The notes under the pieces are model-generated. The model searched no databases and had not been told where the DNA came from. It saw only the letters and a list, made by a program, of their open reading frames with translations. Both the position numbers and the translations under genes were made by a program. A DNA stretch of 60,930 nt, taken from NCBI GenBank assembly GCA_032718475.1, contig JAUCBJ010004252.1, forward strand, positions 1 through 60,930, written 5' to 3'. Shown piece by piece: positions 19,731-29,715 of this stretch (the stretch's first letter is position 1; every line of letters starts with the position of its first letter). The stretch is from Nemertoderma westbladi (lineage: Eukaryota; Xenacoelomorpha; Nemertodermatida; Nemertodermatidae).

Positions 19731-21310
19731 ACAAACTAGCTCTAACTATTAATGATTTTAATCATTAATTCTGCATACCAATCTGGTAGTGCCAGCTAGA
19801 GGGGAAATCTTAATAATTTGTTGGACATGACGTTTCAGGTGACGTTTCAGACCAGAGGTACAAATCCATCGGCTGGGGGGTTATGTTTGTGTGTTGGTGC
19901 TCCACTCTGTATTGTATGTATTAATTTATTAATAATCTTGTGTGGGTAATCGTTGTTATACAGTATGGTTTTAACTTTATCTATACTACATGCTCTACCG
20001 AGCGAGGGTGGTATTACTATTTTGAATAGCTAGTTCTCTTTAGTGCCTCTCGTGCTGTATTTATTATAATGGATCTGGGGTGACTAGAATGGAAGTTCAA
20101 CATGATACCAGCTGTAGAAGGTTTACTATAAAGTTCAAAGTTAATACCCCCATCACTGTGAACCGAAGTAAGTACATCTAAATCTAAAAAAGCCAACGAA
20201 TCGTAGGAATGTTCCATAGTGTATTTAATGGTTGCATGGCAACCATTTAAATACAGGAGAAATTTGTGAAGTTCCTCTTCACCGTGTGGCCATACCACCC
20301 AGCCGTCATCGTAAAAACGGAACCACACATCCGGGGTTAAGTGGTAATTATTCAGGTATAGAGTTTCTTTGACAGGTACATAAATAACCGAAAAAGGTGT
20401 TGAAAGATTTTTACCCATACCTAAACCGTGCTTCTGTTCATAATAATCCCCGTTAAACTGAAAGAAATAACTTTCTAAACTGAATTGCAAAAGGCCGTAA
20501 AAATTGGGTATGGTAAGTCCAAACATGTCAATTTCATTTTGATGTTCTATGATGAAACCTGCTACCACCTCTATCCCTTTGCGAATCGGAATATTAGTAC
20601 ACATCGCGGTGATGTCGGTACTAAATATTATATCGCCTGGGTTTAGTGGAGGTAAAAGTTTAATCCGTTCCATAAAATGTCTGGTATTAAATAAACATTC
20701 TGGAACGTAAACTAATGCCTGGCTGAGAAGGCGGCTCAATTGCCAACCAGGTTTTTCCGCTGCAGACCCACAGCACTAGGTTATGGGATGCATGGGGTTA
20801 CCTGTTTTGTGAGTTTTGTGATTTCCATAAAGTTCTGGAATTTTAGGGTTCCGGGGTCTGGTCTGCCAAGGTCTAGTCGGTGGTGGTAAAAATATTTTTA
20901 ACACCGGCATTTATGCGGGATGTTGCTCGTGGATTTGGATTGCGTGAGTTTACGGTAGGCTCTACTATCCCTAACGATATCGTTATTGACTTTTCAACGT
21001 ACGTTGTTCAATCCATTACGGCAAAACCGCCGCTTTTGTCCGTTTTCTTAATAATGAGATTCTTTGATTTGATGAGTTCTTGAAGAGCTCGGGTTTCTCC
21101 GCGTGGTAGGTTATGTTGTGGAACTCGGTGTGTTCGTTTATATTCTGCGAAAACAGCCAGAACAGATGATTTGACATCCTCGATGTGTCTTTCGAAAGTG
21201 TGTTATAAATTATTAAGATTTCCCCCCTAGCCAGCACTGCCATATTGGTATGCAGCCCAGGACCCAAGTTAAAATCATTAATAGTTAGAGCTAGTTTGTC
21301 CCCAACCCAA
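19727..21310. repeat. Inverted repeat pair of about 90 bp flanking the Penelope RT
   Basis: The left arm (19727-19820, starting GGGACAAACTAGCTCTAACT) and the right arm (21213-21310, ending TTAGAGCTAGTTTGTCCCC) are reverse complements with about 80-90 percent identity and a short unmatched centre. They enclose the RT but leave the GIY-YIG part outside. Penelope-like elements are known for partial terminal repeats in direct or inverted orientation, which this resembles. Confidence 0.7.
20017..21267 (-). pseudogene. Penelope-like reverse transcriptase (broken)
   Basis: The main frame (20017-20739) carries FSTDITAMCTNIP (motif A), the QKHGLGMGKNLSTPFSV segment (motif B), WFRFYDDGWVVW (catalytic YDD, motif C) and SLAFLDLDV (motif D/E), which is the Penelope-like order. 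Upstream, PELYGNHKTHKTGNPMHPI matches the conserved YGLPKIHK segment, but an in-frame stop at 20776-20778 separates it from the core. An earlier N-terminal piece is open at 21016-21267. Motif A has Met-Cys where Leu-Tyr is usual. It is a dead copy. Confidence 0.75.
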
Positions 21311-21324
21311 CCCTTTCACCCGAA

Positions 21325-21430
21325 CCTGCTTCCATATTGGTTAGAGTATCAGACTTCAAACCTGGAAATCACCAGTTTGATCCTACCTGGATGTCATTGC
21401 CGTCTTTGTCTTCGTATTAGATACTTACAC
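21325..21430 (+). repeat. tRNA-derived SINE piece
   Basis: TGGTTAGAGTATCAGACTTC (A-box region) is followed about 35 bases later by CAGTTTGATCCTACC (B-box-like), the spacing of a tRNA gene. The rest of the tRNA fold is not convincing. It lies between the Penelope-like element and LamG exon 5. Confidence 0.45.
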
Positions 21431-21515
21431 ACTGTGGCTGATTTTTTTAGTAGAATAACTAATTATTTATATACATTATGTAGTAATGATGCAAGACAAT
21501 CTGTTTTCCTTTTAG

Positions 21516-22178
21516 GTAATTGTGCTTCTGATTCCTGGTGGACACTGGATAATGCTGATGGTAATAATGATAAGCAAGGGAATAATAATGGACAAGTTCA
21601 GGGTAATGTAAGATATGGTCCTGGACCGGGAGGTGTGGAAAACCAGGCAATGGGTTTTCAAAATGGGTTCCTACAGATTCCACATTTTGATGCATTAACA
21701 TCAGAGACATTCACAATGGTGATGTTTGTGAAGAGGGGAGGAGGAGGACATGCACCAATATATGAGATAGGAACCAGTTCAGCAAGGGGCTCACATTTAT
21801 GGACTCACCCTCATATTACCTCCTTGTGGTATAACCCAGTAGTTGGTGGAGTTCCTGGACAACAAGTTGATAATGCTATCGTTCTTGATGAATGGCATTT
21901 GGTTGCGATTGGAAGAAGTGAAATAAATAGGCAACAATTCATTTACAGTCGACGTGTTGGAAGTCATGATGATATTAGAGCTCGAAGGGAAGTCGAACAA
22001 GTAAATACAGCAAAATGCCCAGTAGATATGTATGGAGATCTTACATTGGGGAAATTACTTCAAGGCGGACATGCATTTCCTGGATACATTGCCCATGCAC
22101 GGTACTACAGCTGCTATCTATCAGTTGAAGAACTGGATGCATCATATGGAGAACTAATGCAACATAGTGCAAATCATG
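21516..22178 (+). CDS. LamG/pentraxin-like domain exon 5
   Basis: Exon of 663 bases (221 codons, phase 1-1), acceptor CTGTTTTCCTTTTAG and donor GTTAGT. It is nearly identical to exon 1. From the acceptor to about base 640 only two differences were noted (ACTTGAT/ACTGGAT and GCAACATATG/GCATCATATG), after which the sequences part abruptly at the domain end (YGELMQHSANHG versus YGELFPQISPSG). All motifs and the three cysteines of exon 1 are present, including RARREVE. The intronic polypyrimidine tract is also shared, so the duplicated block includes the 3' splice site. A recent duplication or gene conversion across about 20 kb is implied. Confidence 0.87.
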
Positions 22179-24089
22179 GTTAGTTTAATATGCCACTAAT
22201 ATATTTATTTATTGCTGAAATTAAGCTGTTGCTGGGGTTGCTCAGTGGAAGAGCTATCACACGGTTTGTTAGAGATCTCTGGTGGTTTCAAATCTCAATT
22301 TTTCAATCAATTAACATCCATCTGCAATGTAATATTTGATCCTCTCTACTAGCGGGGGTTGACATCAATGAGTAGCAAGCATGGATGTGGAATGAAATGG
22401 AACATGTGTGTATGTCCTGGGACATCTGAGATAAGCAAACATGTATTAACCTTATTAAACCCAGGGGGGGGGGGGTCAATATGACCCCTCGTGGTTTTTT
22501 TGTTATAACCCTGAAACAAACGTAGTTGGGAATCTTAATTTTTATGACTTTTCCTAAACATCTATTGTCTTCGTAATAGTTTTCAAAAATATTGCGTAGA
22601 TTTCGAGTTATAGCACCATTTTTTAAGCCTACTTTTGGCACTTTTTCTGAGAGGTTTTCTGAAAATTACACTTCATGAAATATGATTTGTAACATCTCTA
22701 TTTTTGATTCACAACGGTTTTTGGTGTTTGCAATTAGATGGAATTCATATAAATTAATTTAGAAAAATAAACTTGTTTTTTTCGGCGGGTGCCAAATTTA
22801 GGTGCCAGCTCCAAATTTTGAAATGTCAATTTTGTAAATTGATTGTTTGATCCTGTTTTTTGCGCTATAGGGGTTTTTAGGGATTTTTTGGGGTTCTGGT
22901 TTCGATGGTATATATACGAGTTGCACCAGGTGTATCAAACGTGTATTTTTCGGTGCTGTGTGCAAAATTTGGTGTCAGCACGAAATTTTGAAATTCAATA
23001 GTTCAATTTCTTGTGACAACCTATTTCCCGTGTTTTAGAGGTTTATGGCGGTTCTGAATTCAAAGGAATAATAAATAATTATCTAACTAGACATCTCAAA
23101 CTTGTATTTTTCACAAATGGATTCAAAATTTGGTGCTAGCACCAAATTTTGAAAACCATCAAATATATCAATTGATTATGTCACTTTATTTCTTGCGTTA
23201 TACAGGTTTCTGATGGTTCTGAATAATTCAATGGAATAAGTAAAAATTGCATAAGAGCTTTCAAACTTATATTTTCGTCGGTGGGTGAAAATTGTTGTGC
23301 CAGCACCAAATTTTTGAAAATAACTAAATTGATCAATAGTTAGTATCATCTTGTTTCTTGGGTTATACGGGTTTATGAGGGCCCCGAATCCGTTGGAATT
23401 TATAAAAACAGCACGCTTGCATCTCAAACTTGTACCTTTTGGTGATTGGTACGAAATTTGGTGCTAGCACCAAAATTTGCCAAATTATGCCGAAAAATAC
23501 GTGTAGCAATTATCTGCCAAATTAGAAATGTTTTCCAATAGAATAAGCGCCCCAGAAAACCTATAAATGTGAATTTATATCATCGTATAAGTGAATTAAA
23601 AATTTTGTGTACAAACCGAAAAGTGCTGGTTACTTGTTTATTTAATTTTTTGTCTACGTAGAGTACTAAAACCTCCATTTATAGTAATTAGATCAATTTT
23701 AAATGTTTTCCAATGGATTTTGCGGCCCAGAAAACCTGTATTGAAAAACAATTAGCCGAAAATTGTAAATTTCAAATTTTTTGAAAATTGTTCGCTACTT
23801 GTAATTTTGGTGCTGCAAAATAACCATCCCAGTGCATTATTTCGAAAATTTTTCTTCGGTCGGATTCGGACTAGTGAAATCTACGTACAAACAAAAAATC
23901 AGACGTTTTCGTTAAAATTTGTCGATTTGTTTCAAAAGCAGCTCAAACTTTGTATACATTTTTGCATTGTGTTGCAGTGCTGCTGAACTTCACTAAATGG
24001 GCACATTGTAAACAAGCAGCCATTATGCTGGATTATTGATAATTGCACTGATCAACTATCTTAACTTCTCAACAATTTATTCCCATTAG
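22179..24089. other. Intron between LamG exons 5 and 6
   Basis: Phase-1 intron of 1.9 kb. 22228-22300 holds a worn tRNA-like sequence (GCTCAGTGGAAGAGC and GGTTTCAAATCTC), 22466-22476 a G-run, and 22770-23480 a degenerate repeat listed separately. The rest is AT-rich with no gene. Confidence 0.5.
22770..23480. repeat. Degenerate tandem repeat with TTGGTGCTAGCACCAAA cores
   Basis: Five loosely similar units of about 150-180 bases. Each contains a C-TTGTATTTTTCG-type word, then AAATTTGGTGCTAGCACCAAA or a variant, then TTTTGAAA and a word like TTTCTTG-GTTATA. The cores near 22790, 22968, 23130, 23297 and 23457 are close to palindromic. No open frame persists. Confidence 0.55.
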
Positions 24090-24740
24090 AACAAAGCGAT
24101 AATGATTCATGGTGGACCTTGAACATGGATGATGGTGGGAGTGATAAGCTCGGAGGTCGGCATGGCATAGTTCATGGAGCATTACGGTATGGTCCTGGAC
24201 CTGCTGGTGTTGAAAATCAAGCTGCCGGCACAGCTCATGGTTATATCTCGATCGCACATGGGCCTGATGAATTAACTTCAGAGACATTTACGATGTTGAT
24301 GTTTGTAAAGAGAGGAGGGGGAGGACATGCACCGATATATGAATATGGAACCAGCCAAGCAAGGGGTTCACATTTCTGGACTCACCCACATGCCACCTCT
24401 TTGTGGTATAACCCAGTAGTAACTGGTGTTGCAGGACAAGAAGTTGCGAATGGTTTAAAGTTGGATGAATGGCATTTGGTTGCAATAGGTAGAAGTGAAG
24501 TTAATAGACAACAATTCATATACAGTCGACGTGTTGGCAGTCTTAATCATATTAGAAGAGAAGTTGAAACAATTAATACTGATAGATGTTCTGTGGATCT
24601 GTATGGAGATCTTACTTTGGGGAAATTCCTTCAAGGAGGCAATGCATTTCCTGGATACATAGCGCATGCCCGATTCTACAGTGGCTACCTATCAGTAGAA
24701 GAGCTGGGTGACATTTTTAGCGAACTATCACATCATCATG
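24090..24740 (+). CDS. LamG/pentraxin-like domain exon 6 (cysteine pair lost)
   Basis: Exon of 651 bases (217 codons, phase 1-1), acceptor TTTATTCCCATTAG and donor GTTAGT. Jelly-roll domain with DSWWTLNMDDGG, RYGPGPAG, LTSETFTM, FVKRGGGGHAPIYE, SHFWTHPHATSLWYNPVV, DEWHLVAIGRSE, RQQFIYSRRVG, GDLTLGKFLQGG and FPGYIAHARFYSGYLS. The N-terminal Cys of the other domains is Ser (QSDNDSWW) and the C-terminal SCYLS is SGYLS, so both members of the probable disulfide are gone together while the middle Cys (DRCSVD) stays. The centre is almost identical to exon 2. The closing helix (VEELGDIFSELSHHHG) is the most divergent part. Confidence 0.85.
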
Positions 24741-25163
24741 GTTAGTTCTTACATTTATAATAAATATAAAATAGCTCAGGTATCTTGGATACTGTTCTTT
24801 CAATTTTACAAAAATTTAACAGAAAAATTTAAATAGCCCGTACCAATTCCTATTAAACTTATTAATGTATTGATGATACCTTACTTATACACAATTAACA
24901 TGCATATTAAATGTGTTATAGGATTATCATCCTTGGAGGATGTGCTTATTCCCATCCCTGAGCTATCCCAATACACGATTGGAGTAATAGCAAAGGCTTG
25001 GAGAATTAATAAGAGTTACTAATAATTAATTATATTATATTATTATTGTCAATGGTAGCTGCTATATGCACAAACTCATAACGGGCTTTCTAACAGACGG
25101 ATCCCATACAGTAGTAGTCGAGTACTACTACTAGGATCGGCAAGCTGCATTGAAGCTGCATTT

Positions 25164-26762
25164 TTAAGAATGCTGTGCAAAATTGCACCGCCACAACTCC
25201 CTATCACCCATGACATTTGCTAGATCATCCGCATCTTTAAGGCCAGTGTCCTTTAAGATGTGTCTCAAGAAAGTAATGGGCTGTCCACCATGCTTATTCA
25301 CTCCATGAGGCTGCCAAAGTACAAGATTATGCACTGGCTGGTCCTCACGACAAAAGCAATGTCCTGCAAAGCGGAGGCGATTTTGTTCTAGTGTCAAGCT
25401 TGGGGGAACCAATGAGACACCTCCAATGTTATATAGTGTCTGGTTGGAGATGTGTGCATTGTACTTTACACAATGAACCCGGCGTAGCATTCTTGTGAAT
25501 GTGCCATCCAGAGATTTGGTGTCCTCAGCAGTTAGAGCCCAGCATGGACTCCCGTAGAGGAGTACTGAAACTACTGCTGCTCTAAATAATCGGACCTTAA
25601 GTTTCCGATTAATTCTAGGTGACTTCCAAATCCTGGAAAGCCTATTCAAGGCTGCCCATGCCTTTCCCTTATGTATTCGAAGGTCCTCACCTGACTTCCG
25701 GATCCATGATCCCAGGTAACAGAAGTCGTCCACAGGCTCAAGCATACCATCCTTTGAGCTTATGCTCATCCGATCAGAGACTTGCTGAGGACTTTCAAAG
25801 TTAACTGTCAGAATTTTGGTCTTTCTGGAGTTAATAAAAAGACCAACACTAGAAGCAGCATGTTCTAATGAGCTGAGGAGCCGTTGGGCTCCCTCTAATG
25901 ATTCTGAGAGTACTCCTAAGTCATCAGCAAAGTCTAGATCAGTTAGGTACTTGGCAGGATTTCCTCGACTTCTGGAGCCAGTAGGTGGAGTTATCATCAC
26001 CCCATCATCATTATGATGATCTAAGGACATGCGTAGAACATAGTCAACCACAATAATGAACAAGAATGGTGCAAGTGTGTCTCCTTGCAGGACGCCCCAT
26101 AACACTTCAAATGGTTCTGTGTCACCGTCAACAGTAGACACAAATGTTGTCGAACCATCGTATACTGATCTGATTGCTGCAATAATTTCATCAGGAATCC
26201 CATATAATGAAAGTATGCTGAACATACGTGACCGAGAGACTGAATCAAAGGCCTTGAAGAAGTCAACAAAGATAACAGCCAGATGCCTGTCTTTCTTTTT
26301 TGAAAATTCTTCAATTATCCTTCTAAGTGCCAAAATGGGCTCCATGGTCCCACGACCTTTACGGAACCCATTCTGATTTCCACGGAGCAGTCTCTCAATG
26401 GGATCCCTGATGCGATTTAATAGAATCCTATTGTATAGCTTTGCAGCAATCGAGATCAATGAGATTCCCCGAAAAGAACCATAGAGTGTTAGGTTGCCCT
26501 TCTTGGGAACTGGCACCAACTTATTTGTTTTCATTTCTTGTGGGACTCTTGTTGTTCGGTACATGTCTACTATGATGGGATAGTTGAGCTTTAAACACTC
26601 ATGTATTTTAAAGACCTCTGGGGGAACACCATCTACTCCACTGGCACGATTGGTCTTAATGCTCTTTGCAGCAGCCTTCACTTCTGCAAAGGAGATATCG
26701 CCAATGGGAATATCTGGGAGTACAGACTCAGACACTTTTACTTCTATAAAGTTATCAGGCAA
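25164..26762 (-). CDS. LINE B reverse transcriptase ORF segment
   Basis: 532-codon frame with VPVPKKGNLTLYGSFRGISL, GFRKGRGTMEPILALRRI, FVDFFKAFDSVSR (catalytic Asp of motif A), GVLQGDTLAPFLFIIVVDY and DLDFADDLGVLSE (catalytic ADD). The C-terminal region has VSVLLYGSPCWALT, RLRFAGHCFCREDQPVHNL and GDRELWRCNF. The frame is open over the whole catalytic core, but the upstream endonuclease part is out of frame, so the copy is probably not able to move by itself. The minus-strand protein uses the typical LINE arrangement of endonuclease followed by RT in one ORF. Confidence 0.85.
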   Translation of the reverse strand: MPDNFIEVKVSESVLPDIPIGDISFAEVKAAAKSIKTNRASGVDGVPPEVFKIHECLKLNYPIIVDMYRTTRVPQEMKTNKLVPVPKKGNLTLYGSFRGISLISIAAKLYNRILLNRIRDPIERLLRGNQNGFRKGRGTMEPILALRRIIEEFSKKKDRHLAVIFVDFFKAFDSVSRSRMFSILSLYGIPDEIIAAIRSVYDGSTTFVSTVDGDTEPFEVLWGVLQGDTLAPFLFIIVVDYVLRMSLDHHNDDGVMITPPTGSRSRGNPAKYLTDLDFADDLGVLSESLEGAQRLLSSLEHAASSVGLFINSRKTKILTVNFESPQQVSDRMSISSKDGMLEPVDDFCYLGSWIRKSGEDLRIHKGKAWAALNRLSRIWKSPRINRKLKVRLFRAAVVSVLLYGSPCWALTAEDTKSLDGTFTRMLRRVHCVKYNAHISNQTLYNIGGVSLVPPSLTLEQNRLRFAGHCFCREDQPVHNLVLWQPHGVNKHGGQPITFLRHILKDTGLKDADDLANVMGDRELWRCNFAQHS

Positions 26763-26787
26763 TACCCTGTCATTATTGAGGAGCTTT

Positions 26788-28414
26788 TCAAAGTGGGCTT
26801 TCCAACCATTGAGGCGATCGGCTGATGACCTTGGTGGTTGGTTGGCTTTTCCGCCCAGTAAGCAGATTGATCGATTTCAATGCCTGGGATGATTGCCTGC
26901 TGTCGTCAGCATCATTGATGGCATCAACCTCTTGGTTTATTAGCTCCTGTAGATTAACAGAGTACTGCCTGTTCAGGGACCTAGATGCAGCCTTAACTGC
27001 ATTCATGGCCGCTGTAGTCTGTTTGAGTCGGGACTCTTTCTGCGCCATATGAAGGTCATTTCGGCACTTCTGAATTTTGTTGTCAGTCCAGGGGGCCCTT
27101 TTCCTGTTTCGAGGGTATACAGGAACTGTTTCTGCAGCTGCTAACTTAACTGCTTCTGTAAAGGCAGTATAGCCCTCACAGTGATCTGCCGCCTCAGAGG
27201 CAAGAGCCTCATACCTGTTGCTCAGCTGTAGTGTGAAGCTGGATCTCACACTCACACTTGGCTGTTGCAACAGAGAGGACCAGTCATGCCGCGGCAAGGC
27301 AGATTTTGTTGTTCTGCTAGCACGCAGACTAAGTCTTACCTTGGCCACAATAAGGCGGTGATCACTGTAGAAGGGTCGAAGTGTAAATGCATTACAGTCT
27401 TGTATAGAGCTCCTGTATTTCCTACGAAACAGAATATGGTCTATCTGGGACTTGTGACCACTGGGTCCACTATGAGTCCATAGCTTTCCAGTTCGCTTCT
27501 TGAACTGGGTTCCAGCCGAAAACAATAAAAATAATAAAATCCTGAAGATGGACAGAATTTCGGTTAACACTATTGCTATAGACCCAGGGCGATGGATGTA
27601 GTTGATTGATTCAGACTTGCATTAAAGTCTCCCAGGAATGTTAAGAATGCATGCTGATCCACTCCATCAGTAGCTGCTTGTAGATTGTGGTAGAAATTTT
27701 CCACCTCCTCTACAGGGGCAACACTAGTTGGAGAGTAGCACACAATCAGAACCACCTTAGGAAACTTCTTAGCCAGTCTTCCAGAACATGAGAAGTGGCA
27801 ACGGATGATGCGGTTAGAGATTTGGTCTATTTTGTCCAATGCTGCATGTGCAGTTGGATTCATCAATAGACCAATTCCACCATTGCCACTATCACCACCT
27901 CATCAGTCTGTCCAGTCTGCATTCGGTGCTCTTTAACACCCACTGCGCTAAGAGAAAGCTTATCTGCCAAGGCAGTCAGCTCACCTTGTCGCATTGGGGA
28001 CCCGAGTGTTAGGGTGTTTACTGAGGCTAGTCTAGTGACTTGCCTCAGATTCACCAATGGCGTTGTTGGTCGGGGTGGAACATGAGAGTAGCCTCCAACT
28101 CCAGAATCCCTCTCCCCATCACAATCCGGCCTCCCTGGTGACCCAGGGTTTGGGCCAGAAAGGTCATCAGGAAAGGGACTCAAATAATTGTTGGCTGCTC
28201 TCTCTCCAGTAGGGGGTGAGACAGGCAGCCGGTCAGGAGTTAACTGACGCCTGTGAGGCCGATTGTGTCCGGTAATTCCACTGGCCTCTAGTGGCCGGAC
28301 CTCTGCATTGCTAATGTAATCCATAGTGGGGGTTGGGGGGTGCTTTTTTGCCGAGTCAGCTCTCGGGGCAAATACCACTCCCTGGTTTGCCATTCCACAG
28401 GGTGGGTGTCGCAA
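26788..28414 (-). pseudogene. LINE B N-terminal and endonuclease region (broken)
   Basis: Three successive frames. 27863-28414 gives the N-terminus and the beginning of the nuclease (SAVGVKEHRMQTGQTDE, catalytic Glu). 27576-27866 gives VLIVCYSPTSVAPVEEVENF and FLGDFNASLN. 26788-27570 gives IDHILFRRKY and YSDHRLIVAKVRLSL (the His/Asp end of the APE site) and the linker to the RT. Between the last two, about 27500-27590 contains extra T-rich sequence that interrupts the nuclease and looks like a small insertion. The catalytic residues are all still visible, so the breaks are probably recent. Confidence 0.75.
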
Positions 28415-28699
28415 TGGAGTCAGATATGAGGCCCATCACCCATATCTACTCTGGCGTACATGACCCACCATTGGCTGTTGCAGCTCATCTGCTGGATCAT
28501 GCCCTGTACCCTTGCTGCCAGGTGCAGGTCGCAGTGAAGTGCTCTCAGAGTGGACATGAGAACACTCTACTCCTAACCAGCCATTGGTAGATCACCATCT
28601 GCCTGGTCAGGCCATATACCCCTGCAGCCAAGTATATAGTCGAGTAGTCCTCTCCTAAACGACCTACAATCTGACCCATTAGATGTCCCCTGCAATGTA

Positions 28700-28900
28700 T
28701 TCCCAATCCTTACACTACTAGGAACACCTCTTGCATTAACACCTGGGATTGGTTAATGAACTATTATTTGATTGGACGTTGAAATCATGTAAGTAATGGG
28801 GAAAGTGGTTGAATTAGTGTAAGGGTTATTATATTCAGTTGGCAGGTAGAAAGTGTTCCAAACGCTGTAAGGAATGGAGAAATTGGGTGAAATCATGTAA
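28700..28900 (+). repeat. About 200-bp dispersed repeat, copy 1 (inverted partner at 34797-34998)
   Basis: From CTTACACTACTAGGAACACC to GGGTGAAATCATGTAAG this is roughly 92 percent identical to the reverse complement of 34797-34998. It contains several TGTAAGGAATGG-like words (CATGTAAGTAATGG, TGTAAGGGTTA, CTGTAAGGAATGG, CATGTAAGTG), so it has an internal sub-repeat. It may be a miniature transposon or an LTR; neither terminal inverted repeats nor target duplications were found. Confidence 0.65.
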
Positions 28901-28959
28901 GTGAAATAATTCGTTGATGTTAATGGACGAAAGAGGAGGCATCAACGAATCAGTCAAGC

Positions 28960-29212
28960 TCCAAGTTTAGTCAAGGAGAAGATGAAGCATATGTCCAAGT
29001 TCCATGCCTTTATCCAAAAACATCGTGATAGCCCCCTGTGGGTGAAGTTACTTGTGTTTGATGCGGCGATTTCAGCAGAAATATTCTATGGGCATGAGAT
29101 TCTGAAGCATGGATGGGCGCAAATTTAACTCCCATCTCCACCATATACTTCAACATGCTCAAGGCAGCCTTTGGAGTACGTGCTCAGACTTGCCACAATC
29201 TTCTCCTACTTA
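28960..29212 (+). mobile_element. LINE RT C-terminal fragment, another family
   Basis: Plus-strand translation gives MSKFHAFIQKHRDSPLWVKL, then LLVFDAAISAEIFYGHEI. This matches the segment after the RT palm where LINE proteins have W-K-K-VF-AAL-SS-LYGCE. Related but not identical to families A and B. Truncated on both sides. Confidence 0.6.
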
Positions 29213-29339
29213 AGGGGGGGCTAGTCGAATTTGGTGAAAAAAAATCATTTTTTTTTTAATATTTCATTAAGACCGAAATTTTATGTAGATTTCAAATCTT
29301 GACGCGGTTTCGCAATATCACTTTTCGTTTTCGAGATAT

Positions 29340-29645
29340 TTGGCTTTTTTCACTACTTGCACTTTTCGTACCATAAAAAATTTCAAAATCACACAGATTT
29401 GTCTTATTACACCAATTATAATTCTTGTGGGGTTTTTTAGGTCGCTGAATCCGATGGTGGCACTTATTAAAATATCTGACCAAGTCTTGGCTGTTTTTTT
29501 TTTCACTACTTGCACTTTTCGGACCATACAAAATTTCAAAATCTCAGAGATTTGTCTTATAACGCCAATTATAATTCTTGTGGGGTTTTTCAGGTCGCTG
29601 AATCCGATGGTGGCACTTATTAAAAAATCTGACCAAGTCTTGGCT
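29340..29645 (+). repeat. Tandem repeat of 153 bp, two copies
   Basis: CACTACTTGCACTTTTCG begins at 29351 and 29504, and GTCGCTGAATCCGATGGTGG at 29441 and 29594, giving a constant 153-base period. Each unit ends in CCAAGTCTTGGCTG and a T-run. The open frames on both strands here come from the duplication and are not genes. Confidence 0.85.
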
Positions 29646-29715
29646 GTTTTTTTTTACACAAACGTCAAACACAAAAAAGGGACATCCGAAACGAAATCTC
29701 CATCCTGGTAGAGCA

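Larger units (their letters stand above)
16440..21310 (-). mobile_element. Penelope-like element interrupted by a nested LINE A copy
   Basis: Minus-strand element rebuilt from position and strand only: reverse transcriptase at 20017-21267, GIY-YIG endonuclease at 19505-19730, a non-coding 3' part from 19504 to 19257 that resumes at 16799 after the LINE A insertion, and a hammerhead-ribozyme-like relic at 16553-16580. The RT and GIY-YIG pairing is diagnostic of Penelope-like elements, and hammerhead motifs in their terminal repeats are established. Inverted repeats of about 90 bases lie at 19727-19820 and 21213-21310. The RT has at least one in-frame stop (20776-20778), so the copy is dead. 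The lower boundary near 16440 is uncertain. Confidence 0.65.
13830..21515. other. Intron between LamG exons 4 and 5
   Basis: Phase-1 intron of 7.7 kb. 13830-14900 and 15200-15660 show nothing recognisable beyond AT-rich sequence and a TA repeat at 15500-15520. Elements listed separately: GC-rich block 14925-15200, LINE tail 15682-16380, Penelope-like element with nested LINE A 16440-21310, tRNA-like SINE piece 21325-21430. Confidence 0.5.
25125..28636 (-). mobile_element. LINE family B, near full-length copy
   Basis: A 3.5-kb minus-strand non-LTR retrotransposon ending in a (TAG)n tail (25125-25133). The ten-base word TAGTCGAGTA flanks it exactly at 25115-25124 and 28637-28646, a target-site duplication. 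It encodes an N-terminal region (27863-28414), an APE-type endonuclease split by two breaks (27576-27866 and 26788-27570) and a reverse transcriptase (25164-26762). It is related to family A (same domain order, LQGDTLAP, FADD, RLRF-GHC) but clearly distinct. At least seven truncated B fragments are scattered through the window. Confidence 0.85.

Noticed and set aside
29292-29711. Short frames on both strands at 29292-29711
   Set aside because: They repeat with the 153-bp duplication and are low in complexity.
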